From NCBI GenBank assembly GCA_002429165.1, contig DIYV01000035.1, positions 1 through 8,883 of the forward strand: a stretch of 8,883 nt of DNA. The letters run 5' to 3'. Origin of the DNA: Gallionella sp. UBA6045 (GTDB taxonomy: Bacteria > Pseudomonadota > Gammaproteobacteria > Burkholderiales > Gallionellaceae). Below, piece after piece: positions 1-6,768 of this stretch; the first letter of the stretch is position 1, and the number at the start of each line of letters is the position of its first letter. The notes beneath the pieces were generated by a model. That model ran no database searches and was not told the origin of the DNA. It saw only the letters and a program-made list of their open reading frames with translations. A program made the translations under genes and the position numbers.

Positions 1-244
1 GGAACACATAACCCAGCGGGCGGAGATGCGTAGCCAGAAATCTCGTATCGTCCTGCCACACATCCCCATTGATATGCAGCGAACCTGCAGCGCGTTCCAG
101 TCCCGCGATGCAGCGCAGCAGCGTGGTCTTGCCTGAACCGGACGGGCCGAACAATGCAGTGACACCCCGGTTCGGTGCACTGAAGGAGACATCCAGCGCG
201 AAGCTTTCCAGTTGCAATTTGAAACTAGCCCTTATGTGGGTCAT
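1..244 (-). CDS. modC: Molybdate ABC transporter ATP-binding protein ModC (partial, C-terminus beyond window)
   Basis: This is the cytoplasmic ATPase that powers molybdate uptake through ModB. Only the first 81 codons lie in the window. The N-terminus reads [20 protein letters not shown], then the Walker A motif GPSGSGKTT at residues 33-41, followed by [24 protein letters not shown], which is typical of ModC (the W-Q-D segment and the lack of an N-terminal extension). The later Q-loop, signature, Walker B and the C-terminal molybdate-binding (TOBE) domain are not visible. The ATG at 244 overlaps the modB stop as ATGA, and a GAGGA ribosome site sits at 252-256 inside the end of modB, so translation is probably coupled. 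The family assignment from this fragment alone would be 'ABC ATPase'; the modAB neighbours make modC nearly certain. Confidence 0.93.
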   Translation of the reverse strand, partial: MTHIRASFKLQLESFALDVSFSAPNRGVTALFGPSGSGKTTLLRCIAGLERAAGSLHINGDVWQDDTRFLATHLRPLGYVF

Positions 245-927
245 CGCATCATCCTCGATAACTTGCCACCCGCGAGATACAAACCGAGCAGCACGACGAA
301 CGAGAACAGCACCATGCTGCCCGCGAGCCAGTGCGCCGCGCCGTATTCCATCGCTTCGACATGGTTGTAGATCGCGACCGACAGCACCCGCGTCTCGCCA
401 GGGATGTTGCCGCCCAGCATCAGCACCACGCCGAATTCGCCGACGGTATGCGCAAAGGCGAGAATGATCGCAGTGAGAAAACCGGGGCGCGCCAGCGGCA
501 ACGCAACGCTGATGAAACGATCCCATGCACCGGCGCGCAGCGTGGCTGCAACTTCCAGCGGGCGCCTGCCCATCGCCTCGAATGCGTTCTGGATCGGCTG
601 CACCGCGAACGGCAGCGAGAACAGCACCGAGCCGACCACCAGCCCGGCGAAGGTGAACGGCAAGGTGCCGAGATGCAGGGCTTTGGTCAGTTCACCCACC
701 GGCCCCTGCGGCCCCATCAGCAACAGCAGATAAAAGCCCAGCACCGTGGGCGGCAACACCAGCGGCAACGCGACCAGCGCGGCGACGACGCTGCGGTACC
801 ACTTGCGGTTGTGCGCCAGCCACCAGGCCAGCGGCGTCGCGATCAGCAACAGCGCCAGCGTGGCGACGCTCGCCAGCTTGAGCGTCAGCCACACTGCCTG
901 CAGGTCGTCGGGGCCTAATGTGTGCAT
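241..927 (-). CDS. modB: Molybdate ABC transporter permease ModB
   Basis: This is the inner-membrane permease of the molybdate importer, 228 residues, the usual length for ModB. It has hydrophobic segments at about residues 12-36, 46-70, 92-112, 148-172 and 200-220. The segment [15 protein letters not shown] (residues 54-68) is a hallmark of molybdate/tungstate permeases. The cytoplasmic EAA loop that docks on the ATPase is at about 125-147 ([11 protein letters not shown] followed by the LPLARPG segment). It lies 41 bases after modA and overlaps modC by 4 bases, so the three are one operon. The ATG at 927 has no recognisable ribosome site upstream and no other in-frame start exists nearby, so initiation may depend on ribosomes arriving from modA. 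Tungstate specificity cannot be excluded from sequence alone. Confidence 0.95.
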   Translation of the reverse strand: MHTLGPDDLQAVWLTLKLASVATLALLLIATPLAWWLAHNRKWYRSVVAALVALPLVLPPTVLGFYLLLLMGPQGPVGELTKALHLGTLPFTFAGLVVGSVLFSLPFAVQPIQNAFEAMGRRPLEVAATLRAGAWDRFISVALPLARPGFLTAIILAFAHTVGEFGVVLMLGGNIPGETRVLSVAIYNHVEAMEYGAAHWLAGSMVLFSFVVLLGLYLAGGKLSRMMR

Positions 928-968
928 AGGGGTGCGTGCATGATGTGGTTGGGTCGTGTCAAATCGGG

Positions 969-1739
969 TCAGGGCAACTCATATCCATAACTGCGGATCA
1001 CCGCTGCCGCTTTTTTGGTTTTCAGGAAATCGAGGAAGGCCTGCGCTGCCGCCTTGTCTTTCGCGCCGGACAGCAGCACTGCACTTTGCCGGATCGGTTG
1101 GTACATATCCGATGGAACCAGCCACGACGAACCCGCGCCGACCTTGCCATCGCGCATCACCTGCGACAGCGCGACGAAACCCAGCTCGGCATTCCCGGTC
1201 GCGGCGAACTGGTAAGTCTGGGTGATGTTTTCGCCCATCACCAGCTTGTTACGTATCGAATTCCACATCGCCAGTTTTTCCAGTGTCTGTTTCGCCGCCA
1301 TGCCGTAGGGCGCGAGCTTGGGATCGGCAATGGCAAGTTTTTCGTAACTGCCTTTGCGCAATACCCTGCCCTGGTCATCGACAAAGTTCGGCTGTGCGCT
1401 CCACAGTACCAGCTTGCCCAAAGCATAGACGAAACGCGAAACGCCGACGGTCAGCCCCTCATCCTCGAGACGTTGCGGGGTCGCGGTATCCGCCGCGACC
1501 AGCACATCGAACGGTGCACCGCCCTTGATCTGCGCATAGAACTTGCCGGTCGAACCGAAACTGAGTTTCACCTTGTCGCCGCTCTGCTGCTCGAATAGCG
1601 CTGCGATCTGCTTCATCGGCACGGAAAAATTGGACGCCACCGCAGCGTTTACCTCTCCGGCAAACACCGGCGAACTCGTCAGAACGGACAACAGCCCAAC
1701 AGCGGTAACATGGCCGCGCAATTTGGAAATACGCATCAT
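969..1739 (-). CDS. modA: Molybdate-binding periplasmic protein ModA
   Basis: This is the substrate-binding protein that captures molybdate in the periplasm and delivers it to ModB. The signal peptide has a basic start (RISKLRGH), a hydrophobic core and a probable cleavage after SSPVFA. The mature protein begins [20 protein letters not shown], and then [20 protein letters not shown], both standard ModA segments lining the oxyanion pocket. The C-terminus carries the usual [20 protein letters not shown] ending. Length is about 256 residues, normal for the family. The longest reading starts at 1745, but there the AAGG site abuts the ATG; starting at 1739 (or 1736) leaves a 5-8 base spacer, so 1739 is preferred. 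It is first in the modABC operon; no modE gene is in the window. Confidence 0.95.
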   Translation of the reverse strand: MMRISKLRGHVTAVGLLSVLTSSPVFAGEVNAAVASNFSVPMKQIAALFEQQSGDKVKLSFGSTGKFYAQIKGGAPFDVLVAADTATPQRLEDEGLTVGVSRFVYALGKLVLWSAQPNFVDDQGRVLRKGSYEKLAIADPKLAPYGMAAKQTLEKLAMWNSIRNKLVMGENITQTYQFAATGNAELGFVALSQVMRDGKVGAGSSWLVPSDMYQPIRQSAVLLSGAKDKAAAQAFLDFLKTKKAAAVIRSYGYELP

Positions 1740-1744
1740 CAACA

Positions 1745-1749
1745 TCCTT
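1745..1749 (-). promoter_or_regulatory. Ribosome binding site deciding the modA start
   Basis: AAGGA on the minus strand. It overlaps the first in-frame ATG (1745) but is 5 bases from the ATG at 1739 and 8 bases from the one at 1736, which argues for a start at one of the latter two. Confidence 0.6.
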
Positions 1750-1873
1750 ATGAAATTGGTGCAATGATAACAAGCAAGATGAAGGCCAGAGCAGAATTAT
1801 TTCCACCGCCCAAGCCGGCAAGTCCGGTAGAAAGCAGGCAGGGGCTGCCGGTGCTGTATCCGTAGCAGAGAAC

Positions 1874-1933
1874 AACAACGGAGATATGCGTTATTAATGT
1901 CGGCAGCAGCTTTCAACCGGCGTTAAGATAACG
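1874..1933. promoter_or_regulatory. Divergent intergenic region with two short inverted repeats (candidate operators)
   Basis: The 256 bases between the modA and DUF4124-like gene starts must hold both promoters. Two inverted repeats are visible: AACAACG and CGTTATT separated by 8 bases (1874-1895), and CGTTA-AGA-TAACG (1921-1933). ModE operators in Escherichia coli contain TAACG/CGTTA half-sites, so a molybdate-responsive site is conceivable, but the spacing and the inner TATAT bases do not match the known operator. I could not pick a convincing -35/-10 pair on either strand. Confidence 0.22.
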
Positions 1934-1942
1934 GTTCGCATT

Positions 1943-1955
1943 TTGCCCGGCAAGA
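1943..1955 (+). repeat. 13-base repeat TTGCCCGGCAAGA, copy 1 (palindromic core)
   Basis: TTGCCCGGCAAGA contains the perfect palindrome TTGCC-C-GGCAA. It lies 40 bases before the DUF4124-like start. An identical copy is at 2552-2564 before glk. Function unknown; coincidence is possible at this length. Confidence 0.4.
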
Positions 1956-1985
1956 TTGTTCGGCACTCAACTTGAAACAGTCATC

Positions 1986-1990
1986 GGAGG
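1986..1990 (+). promoter_or_regulatory. Ribosome binding site of the DUF4124-like gene
   Basis: GGAGG with a 5-base spacer to the ATG at 1996. It selects this start over the in-frame ATG at 1972. Confidence 0.75.
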
Positions 1991-1995
1991 TCAAC

Positions 1996-2514
1996 ATGGC
2001 TTATCAATCCAAATCAACGCGGCCCTCGCCTGTCAGCGCGTCTGCCGTTGTTATTTTGCTGCTTGCGATGCATGCAGCGCATGCCGATACATCCGTGTAC
2101 AAATATACCGGGCCGGACGGCGTCACGGTGTATACGCAAACCCTGCCTGAAAATTACAGTCCCGGCGCAGTCACGACAATCACTATCCAGACCTTGCCTA
2201 TTGAACAGCAGCGTGCGGCGATCAGAATGCTGGATGCCATGGAGAAAAAAGCCGATGCCGGGATACAGCAACCGCATTCAAAACTCAGTGATGCCGACCG
2301 GCAGATCAATGTGGCGATCAAAAATCTGCAGCATGCAGAATCGAAACTGCAAAGCGGTTCTGTTCCCACCGGCGCTGACCGGATCGGCAAGGTTGGCGGC
2401 GGAACGCGGTTAAGGGAATCCTACTTCTTGCGTGTGGCGAAACTGCAGGGCGCCGTGGACCAGGCAAAACTCGCCCTGGAACAAGCCTACAGGAAGCGCA
2501 ATAATCTGCGTTAG
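1996..2514 (+). CDS. Secreted DUF4124-like protein with helical C-terminal region
   Basis: A 172-residue exported protein of unknown function. The signal peptide covers about residues 1-30 and ends AMHAAHA, with likely cleavage before DTS. The next segment, SVYKYTGPDGVTVYTQTLP (about 33-51), resembles the DUF4124 pattern (Y-K-x-x-x-x-D-G-x-x-x-Y), a short beta domain common in exported proteins of Beta- and Gammaproteobacteria. From about residue 68 to the end the sequence is rich in Ala, Gln, Lys, Leu and Glu and looks helical, probably coiled-coil (IKNLQHAESKLQSG, then KLQGAVDQAKLALEQAYRKR). The start was placed at 1996 because GGAGG sits 5 bases upstream; a longer reading from 1972 would put this site inside the gene. 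It is read away from mod and towards glk, 112 bases before it, and may or may not be co-transcribed. Role unknown; periplasmic location is an inference. Confidence 0.85.
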   Translation: MAYQSKSTRPSPVSASAVVILLLAMHAAHADTSVYKYTGPDGVTVYTQTLPENYSPGAVTTITIQTLPIEQQRAAIRMLDAMEKKADAGIQQPHSKLSDADRQINVAIKNLQHAESKLQSGSVPTGADRIGKVGGGTRLRESYFLRVAKLQGAVDQAKLALEQAYRKRNNLR

Positions 2515-2551
2515 TCACCGTATTTTTTCGATACCGTACAATCTGATCCAG

Positions 2552-2564
2552 TTGCCCGGCAAGA
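2552..2564 (+). repeat. 13-base repeat TTGCCCGGCAAGA, copy 2
   Basis: Identical to the element at 1943-1955, here 62 bases before the glk start. Both copies sit in the same orientation in intergenic DNA upstream of plus-strand genes. Confidence 0.4.
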
Positions 2565-2626
2565 CTAGTGGTTAAATATTCCGCCCCGTTCATTCTGGGC
2601 CATTGCAAATTTCATGAGGAAAAACC

Positions 2627-3616
2627 ATGCCGATCTCTTTAGCAGATACCTACCCCCGTCTCGTGGGTGACATAGGCGGGACCCATGCCAGATTTGCTAT
2701 GCAGGTATCGCAGGGGATGCCGATTACCGAACCGCTGGCATTGCCCAGCAGCGATTTTGCCGGGCCCGCTGAAGCAATTCGGCACTATCTCGAGCTGGCC
2801 GGACTGCCCCATCCCCGCTGGGCCGGATTGGCGATAGCGACACCGATCTCGGGCGACATGCTGGCGATGACGAACAATGGCTGGAAGTTTTCCGTCAGTG
2901 AGACACGCGAGAAACTCGCACTGACACATCTGCGCATGCTCAACGATTTCACAGCTCTGGCGCTCGCCCTTCCAAAACTCGGTCCCGATGATTTGATGCA
3001 GGTCGGAACGGGCAAGCCCGAAGCTGAAAAACCCATCGGCTTGATCGGCCCCGGAACGGGGCTTGGCGTTTCGGGACTGATACCATCCGCACAGGGCTAT
3101 ACCGCTATCGAGGGTGAAGGCGGACATTCGACCATGCCAGCGTTCAATGCCCGCGAGGCGGAACTGATTGCCTTGGCGAGGAAGAAATTTGCACATGTGT
3201 CTGCCGAAAGACTGCTTTCCGGCCCCGGCTTGATGATGCTTTATCAGGTCATTGCCGTATCCGGTGGATTGCCGGATAAAAAGCTGCAGGCAGACGAGAT
3301 CAGCAAGCGCGGCATTGCGGGCAGCTGTCCCGTCTGCAGGGAAGCTTTGGATACATTTTGCGCGATGCTGGGAACCGTCGCCGCCGATGTTGCATTGGTG
3401 CTGGGCGCACGAGGGGGCGTCTATATCGGTGGGGGCATCATTCCAAGATTGGGAGATTACTTCGCCACCTCGCCTTTTCGCGCCCGCTTCGAGGAAAAAG
3501 GGAGATTCAGTTCCTACGTTGCAAAGATCCCGACATGGGTGATACATGCGCCCTGGCCCGGATTGATCGGGGCAGCCAGCTCGCTGGATGATGATGCCGG
3601 GAGCATGGTTCTCTGA
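2627..3616 (+). CDS. glk: Glucokinase (Glk family)
   Basis: Cytoplasmic enzyme that phosphorylates glucose to glucose 6-phosphate with ATP, feeding glycolysis or the Entner-Doudoroff pathway. At 329 residues it matches the bacterial Glk family (not the ROK family). Visible motifs in order: the ATP phosphate-binding LVGDIGGTHARFA (12-24), the sugar-site segment TNNGW (82-86), LNDFTALALALP with the presumed catalytic Asp107 (105-116), GPGTGLGVSG (141-150), the glucose-contacting EGEGGH (162-167), and GGVYIGGGIIPR (263-274). The ATG at 2627 has GAGGA 6 bases upstream. In many Proteobacteria glk lies with zwf, pgl or edd; none is adjacent here, and the preceding gene is unrelated. A hairpin terminator follows about 50 bases after the stop. 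Confidence 0.96.
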   Translation: MPISLADTYPRLVGDIGGTHARFAMQVSQGMPITEPLALPSSDFAGPAEAIRHYLELAGLPHPRWAGLAIATPISGDMLAMTNNGWKFSVSETREKLALTHLRMLNDFTALALALPKLGPDDLMQVGTGKPEAEKPIGLIGPGTGLGVSGLIPSAQGYTAIEGEGGHSTMPAFNAREAELIALARKKFAHVSAERLLSGPGLMMLYQVIAVSGGLPDKKLQADEISKRGIAGSCPVCREALDTFCAMLGTVAADVALVLGARGGVYIGGGIIPRLGDYFATSPFRARFEEKGRFSSYVAKIPTWVIHAPWPGLIGAASSLDDDAGSMVL

Positions 3617-3663
3617 GCAGCAGACCCGGTAGTGTGAGGGTGTCATTCAAACAGTCCCCCATC

Positions 3664-3696
3664 AATCAAAAAGCCAAGCGAACTTGGCTTTTGATT
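3664..3696. terminator. Bidirectional Rho-independent terminator between glk and the OMP gene
   Basis: The arms AAAAGCCAAG (3669-3678) and CTTGGCTTTT (3683-3692) form a perfect 10-base-pair stem with a CGAA tetraloop; flanking AATC/GATT extends the pairing with one bulged A. T-runs follow on both strands (TTTT on plus, TTTTT on minus), so it can end both glk and the convergent outer-membrane gene stopping at 3718. Confidence 0.88.
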
Positions 3697-3717
3697 CAAC
3701 TCAATTTGTTTGTCTGC

Positions 3718-4299
3718 CTAGAAGGTATATGCAACACCCACAGAAAATACAGATGCTTTAACAGGGTTTGAGTAACTATCAAACTTACCAAAACTTTCAT
3801 ATTGAGCACGGATGCCGACCTGCGAGGTCACGTTATATTGGGCGCCTACGCCAATCAATAAATCGGTCTTGGATTCGCTTGTATTTAAAGCGGCAAAGCC
3901 ACCTGTTCCAGTCAACTTCTCGGAGTTATTAGAAAAACCTAATTTACCAATCAAATCAAACTGTGGATTCATAGGAAATGTACCAACGGCAGCAACTTGG
4001 AATGAGTGCATAGCCAAGGTTGCATCTCCAACACCTGCGTAGCTCAGTGTGGAATCACCGAACTTCGCATAGCCGATTTACGCTGCCAACATTGGGCTGA
4101 AGTGGTAGCCACCAGCGATGCGGATCATGTTTGGATTCGCAAAGGTTGTGGCAGCAAAGCCACCAACGGCTGGAACGGTTGTATTGCTATAACTTGCATG
4201 CCCCAAATCCGCTGCCACATAATAGGTACCTGTATTATCTGCTAATGCTGGTGTAGTAATACATACTGAAAGCAGCGCAACGATTGTAATTCTCTTCAC
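3718..4299 (-). pseudogene. Small outer-membrane beta-barrel protein, interrupted by an in-frame TAA
   Basis: Reading from the GTG at 4299 gives 193 codons with one internal stop, TAA at 4078-4080 (codon 74); both halves are in the same frame. The GTG has AAGGGG 6 bases upstream and begins a good signal peptide, KRITIVALLSVCITTPALA, cleaved before DNTGTYYVAADLG. The product alternates like a barrel of the OmpA-like/opacity type: IRIAGGYHFSPMLAA, then after the stop IGYAKFGDSTLSYAG, later DLIGKLGF and QVGIRAQYESFGKF, ending VGVAYTF with the C-terminal Phe used by the BAM machinery. In this family 'AAxxGYxxFG' usually has Glu at the position of the stop, so a single GAA-to-TAA change is the simplest explanation. 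It is last in the AT-rich envelope block. As written only a 73-residue fragment would be made; sequencing error or readthrough are alternatives. Confidence 0.8.
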
Positions 4300-4305
4300 A
4301 AATTT

Positions 4306-4311
4306 CCCCTT
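4306..4311 (-). promoter_or_regulatory. Ribosome binding site of the outer-membrane protein gene
   Basis: AAGGGG with a 6-base spacer (AAATTT) to the GTG at 4299. It fixes a start that gives a normal signal peptide; the longer in-frame reading from 4371 adds an implausible hydrophobic extension. Confidence 0.7.
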
Positions 4312-4422
4312 AATTAAATACACAACAAAAAAATCTACGAGCACAAGTACAAGGTGAACGCAGCACAACATAAAGCTTAAGACTAACCATTCTGGAATTT
4401 ACGTTATGGCTGTTGATTGACA

Positions 4423-5213
4423 TTATGGATTCGCGAAAACTGCCTTCTGCTGCTCCAAATATATTTCTTTGCTAATCAAGCCAGCATCATAAAGACGCTT
4501 TAACTCCTTAAGCTTTTTTTCGCTGCTTTCAGCAACAGAAGGTTGTGTGATGGCTTTCGCTGCAGATTGAGATTTCTGATATTCGCCATGCTGGATTGTA
4601 TTATTTTTTGGATCTTCGACTTTAGAAAAACCCTCTCTTAACACCGATGAATCGAGCAATGCTCGCTGCATTTTTATTAAGGCATCTTGCGCAGCTCGTT
4701 TACCAGCAAGAGCAAAGTCGGATTTAAATTCATCGTACTCTGCACGTCCATCACCAGTGACCGTTAGGTTGGTGATATCCCTACCTGCTTGATCCTTAAT
4801 ATTACAGTTTAAAGTTACATCAAATATTGTTGGCGGCCAAGTGAATGAACTGGGAGATGATGAGTTGGTTGTGACTTCTAAGGCAATGATGTAACTAAGA
4901 TCACTTTTACTTATTTCCGCGTCCTTATCAGACTTGAGAGCGTAAACTTTTTTAAACACATTGTTTAGCATTGTATGAAACCCTGCTTCTAAATCCTTGT
5001 AAGGTTTGTAACTGACTTTATCCCCACCCCCGCCTGGCGTGACAACTTCCTTTTCACGGTCACCCAAGATATAGTACCCAACATTATTTTGAATGGGTTG
5101 TGCACTTCTATCACGCTCAATCTTCGAAAGATCTGGACTAATTACAATCGTGTGTGCACACCCAGTAATGATAACTGCCACAAAGAATGAAATAATACTT
5201 TAGCGAATTTCAT
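4423..5213 (-). pseudogene. Envelope lipoprotein with SHOCT-like C-terminal tail; one-base frameshift in the signal peptide
   Basis: The long open frame runs from 5181 (a GTG) to 4423 and encodes 252 residues starting VAVIITGCAHT, a truncated lipoprotein signal with lipobox I-T-G-C. A better start lies upstream: ATG at 5213 with AGGA 6 bases before it encodes MKFAK, then is out of frame with SIISFFVAVIITGC. Adding one A to the AAA at 5199-5201 restores a perfect signal, MKFAKSIISFFVAVIITGC, and a 263-residue precursor. The body (counted from the GTG) has no family I can name; residues 57-82 and 150-176 look helical and 96-147 look beta-rich. The tail at about 222-250, KKLKELKRLYDAGLISKEIY, matches the SHOCT pattern (short C-terminal oligomerisation domain). 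The gap to the next upstream gene holds a possible attenuator. It may be a pseudogene, carry an indel error, or use the weak GTG. Confidence 0.72.
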
Positions 5214-5219
5214 TAATAT

Positions 5220-5223
5220 TCCT
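5220..5223 (-). promoter_or_regulatory. Ribosome binding site of the frameshifted lipoprotein gene
   Basis: AGGA with a 6-base spacer to the ATG at 5213. No comparable site precedes the GTG at 5181, which supports 5213 as the original start. Confidence 0.55.
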
Positions 5224-5264
5224 GATTTAAATACAGCTAATAAAATCGTTTGAAAAAATGTAAA

Positions 5265-5293
5265 TGATGGGGGCAAAAAATCACCCCCGCCAA
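5265..5293 (-). terminator. Possible terminator or attenuator between two lipoprotein genes
   Basis: On the minus strand GGGGG (5288-5284) pairs with CCCCC (5273-5269) around a T-rich loop, with three further pairs possible across one mismatch, and a T-rich tract follows (TTTACATTTTTT). It lies just after the stop of the 155-residue lipoprotein gene. The short stem makes termination likely partial. Confidence 0.45.
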
Positions 5294-5315
5294 TGTTCAT
5301 TCTTGGATTATTGCT

Positions 5316-5783
5316 CTATGGGTTTTGTTTGGGAGCCACAGCAGAGAAAGTAGTTTGTGCCATAACAGGAGCAGTTGAAGGCGCCAAACCGACCGCTTCT
5401 CCTATCTTGCGGAGCATGACTGTAATCGTCGCAGGATAATTAAATCCAGCGCCTGTATTCCTGTCTACGATATATCCTATACCACCTCCGACAAGGATAT
5501 TCCCCCAAACAGCCCCATTTGATTTTGAGACTAAAGTTTGGTGGCCCGCCATATCATCCTTTTTACAATCAACCGACATATCTCCTGTGCTTTTATGCAC
5601 AGTAACGCTTGCTGGCGAAGTTAGAAACCAGGTGCCTTCATCATTAGTCAACGTACATCCGATGCCTGCCACTTCATTGTTGTTATAGATAGTCTGCACA
5701 GATACCGGCTGCATTTTTTCCCCTGTAATGGAGGCACAGCCGGTCATTGCGAGTAACGAAATAATTATTATTAATTTATACAT
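5316..5783 (-). CDS. Small lipoprotein with a Gly-rich C-terminal motif
   Basis: A 155-residue predicted lipoprotein of unknown function. The signal is short, MYKLIIIISLLAMTGC, with the lipobox M-T-G-C and lipidated Cys16. The mature part has a beta-like segment with the pattern C-x-L-T-N-x-x-G-T-W (43-52), SPASVTVHKS and VDCKK, where Cys43 and Cys73 could form a disulfide. It then has a Gly-rich stretch at 94-117 (GNILVGGGIGYIVDR, NTGAGFNYP). This layout of a 'G-x-W...TP/SP' beta domain plus 'GN-GG-IG-VD-TGA-YP' recurs in small uncharacterised lipoproteins of Proteobacteria, by my recollection of such proteins. The last 25 residues are Ala/Pro/Thr-rich and probably disordered. It starts 27 bases after the stop of the gene upstream, so they are likely co-transcribed. 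The ribosome site is weak (AGAG about 10 bases before the ATG). Confidence 0.85.
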   Translation of the reverse strand: MYKLIIIISLLAMTGCASITGEKMQPVSVQTIYNNNEVAGIGCTLTNDEGTWFLTSPASVTVHKSTGDMSVDCKKDDMAGHQTLVSKSNGAVWGNILVGGGIGYIVDRNTGAGFNYPATITVMLRKIGEAVGLAPSTAPVMAQTTFSAVAPKQNP

Positions 5784-5810
5784 GATTGTTTTTCTCTAAG
5801 GGAACTATTG

Positions 5811-6536
5811 CTAGTTATATGTCCATGTTTCGTTAAGGCCGCTTGTGTAAGCAATAATTAGCTTAACAGGCGTTAAAGCACCTACCGCTGTCATTCTCCA
5901 TTCATCAGCTTCAGTTGAAGTCAATGTACTTGTCGCGTCATAGGTTTTATATATTATGTTGAACATAGCAGTGGATGCTGTGTCAGCTGTTACTGTGTAT
6001 GTAACATCCTCATGACCCGTGCTTGATGTTTCTGTGCTATCTGTAAAAAGGCTGACTGTTCCTACTATTCCCGTCGAGCCAACGGTAACTGCCGTTGGAA
6101 TAACAGCTGCTGTCAGATATGCAGCGTAAATACCAGTCGCGCTAGCGCCAAGAGGAAAGTAGTTGCTCGGGTTAGCGTATGTTGTCTGGGTAAATGAGCT
6201 AGTTGCAGGCGAACAATTCGTTAAGTTTATAGTATATGTTTCAACACCCGACAGAGCAGCAACAGTATTTGCTGGTGTTATATTAAACGTTGTTGACGTT
6301 GATACTGCCCCAACTGTTATGTTTCCAGATCCGCTACAAGTAGCAGTACCTGTAGTTGAAACTGTAAAGTTTTTGCTGTACCCCGCTGCTTCAAGTGATG
6401 CGTAGGCTGCAGCTACAGGAAACGAATCAGTTGATGTGACAGGGCCAGTGTGTCCGCTGCTGCCACCGCCACCACAACCCGAAAGACTAATAACAAATAC
6501 TGATGCGGCGCCTAAAATTACTGATTGAAGTTTCAT
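5811..6536 (-). CDS. Ser/Thr-rich lipoprotein with Gly linker, unknown function
   Basis: A 241-residue predicted lipoprotein. The signal MKLQSVILGAASVFVISLSGC has lipobox L-S-G-C with Cys21, directly followed by GGGGSSG, a flexible linker frequent on outer-membrane lipoproteins of Betaproteobacteria. The mature body is strikingly rich in Thr, Ser, Ala and Val and looks all-beta. The segment TGTATCSGSGNITV (62-75) and LTNCSPATSS (105-114) hold the only other cysteines, Cys67 and Cys108, a plausible disulfide. No catalytic motif is visible. AGGA is 7 bases before the ATG. It is the first gene of the AT-rich envelope block and its leader probably holds the block's promoter, although I could not assign one. 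Surface exposure or adhesion would be a guess. Confidence 0.85.
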   Translation of the reverse strand: MKLQSVILGAASVFVISLSGCGGGGSSGHTGPVTSTDSFPVAAAYASLEAAGYSKNFTVSTTGTATCSGSGNITVGAVSTSTTFNITPANTVAALSGVETYTINLTNCSPATSSFTQTTYANPSNYFPLGASATGIYAAYLTAAVIPTAVTVGSTGIVGTVSLFTDSTETSSTGHEDVTYTVTADTASTAMFNIIYKTYDATSTLTSTEADEWRMTAVGALTPVKLIIAYTSGLNETWTYN

Positions 6537-6724
6537 TGTTTTTTCCTGTATGTTTATTAATTGGCGACTTTTAATACCATCAGTTGCATCAATGTAGCTT
6601 GAAGAAATTCAGATAGTCCTGAAGGAACAAACATCCACCAATACCGTGCTAATTTATGCGATTTAAGCATCCGGAATGAGCACCGTATAGGACCTTATTG
6701 TTGGACGTTATTGCTGAACTCGAT

Positions 6725-6768
6725 TTGCATTTGCAATGTAAAGTAACGGTATGGCTCACATGCCGTTA
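6725..6768. promoter_or_regulatory. Inverted repeats in the leader of the AraC-family gene
   Basis: Two palindromes lie just upstream of the regulator. TTGCA-TT-TGCAA is at 6725-6736. AACGGTATG and CATGCCGTT (6745-6753 and 6759-6767) flank the 5-base loop GCTCA; with the outer T-A pair this is a 10-base-pair stem, with one G-U pair if read as RNA. The second ends 5 bases before the GAGG that may serve as ribosome site (6773-6776). They may be an operator (for example autoregulation) or an mRNA hairpin. The rest of the 250-base gap from 6537 shows nothing else I can support. Confidence 0.4.

Noticed and set aside
331..918. Long plus-strand open frame opposite modB
   Set aside because: Its product is Arg/Gln-rich, has no family features, and is a shadow of the clearly real modB.
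936..1598. Plus-strand open frame of 220 codons opposite modA
   Set aside because: Shadow of modA in GC-rich DNA; no ribosome site and no protein-like pattern.
2515..2545. Possible terminator after the DUF4124-like gene
   Set aside because: ACCGTAT and ATACCGT around a T-run pair only imperfectly (central C-C mismatch), too weak to call.
2639..3646. Minus-strand open frame of 335 codons opposite glk
   Set aside because: It mirrors glk, whose catalytic motifs are intact on the plus strand; the antisense product is Cys/His-rich with no recognisable domain.
3718..4017. Separate 99-residue protein starting at a TTG
   Set aside because: It has no signal peptide or ribosome site and is in frame with the upstream half of the barrel gene; it is the second part of one interrupted gene.
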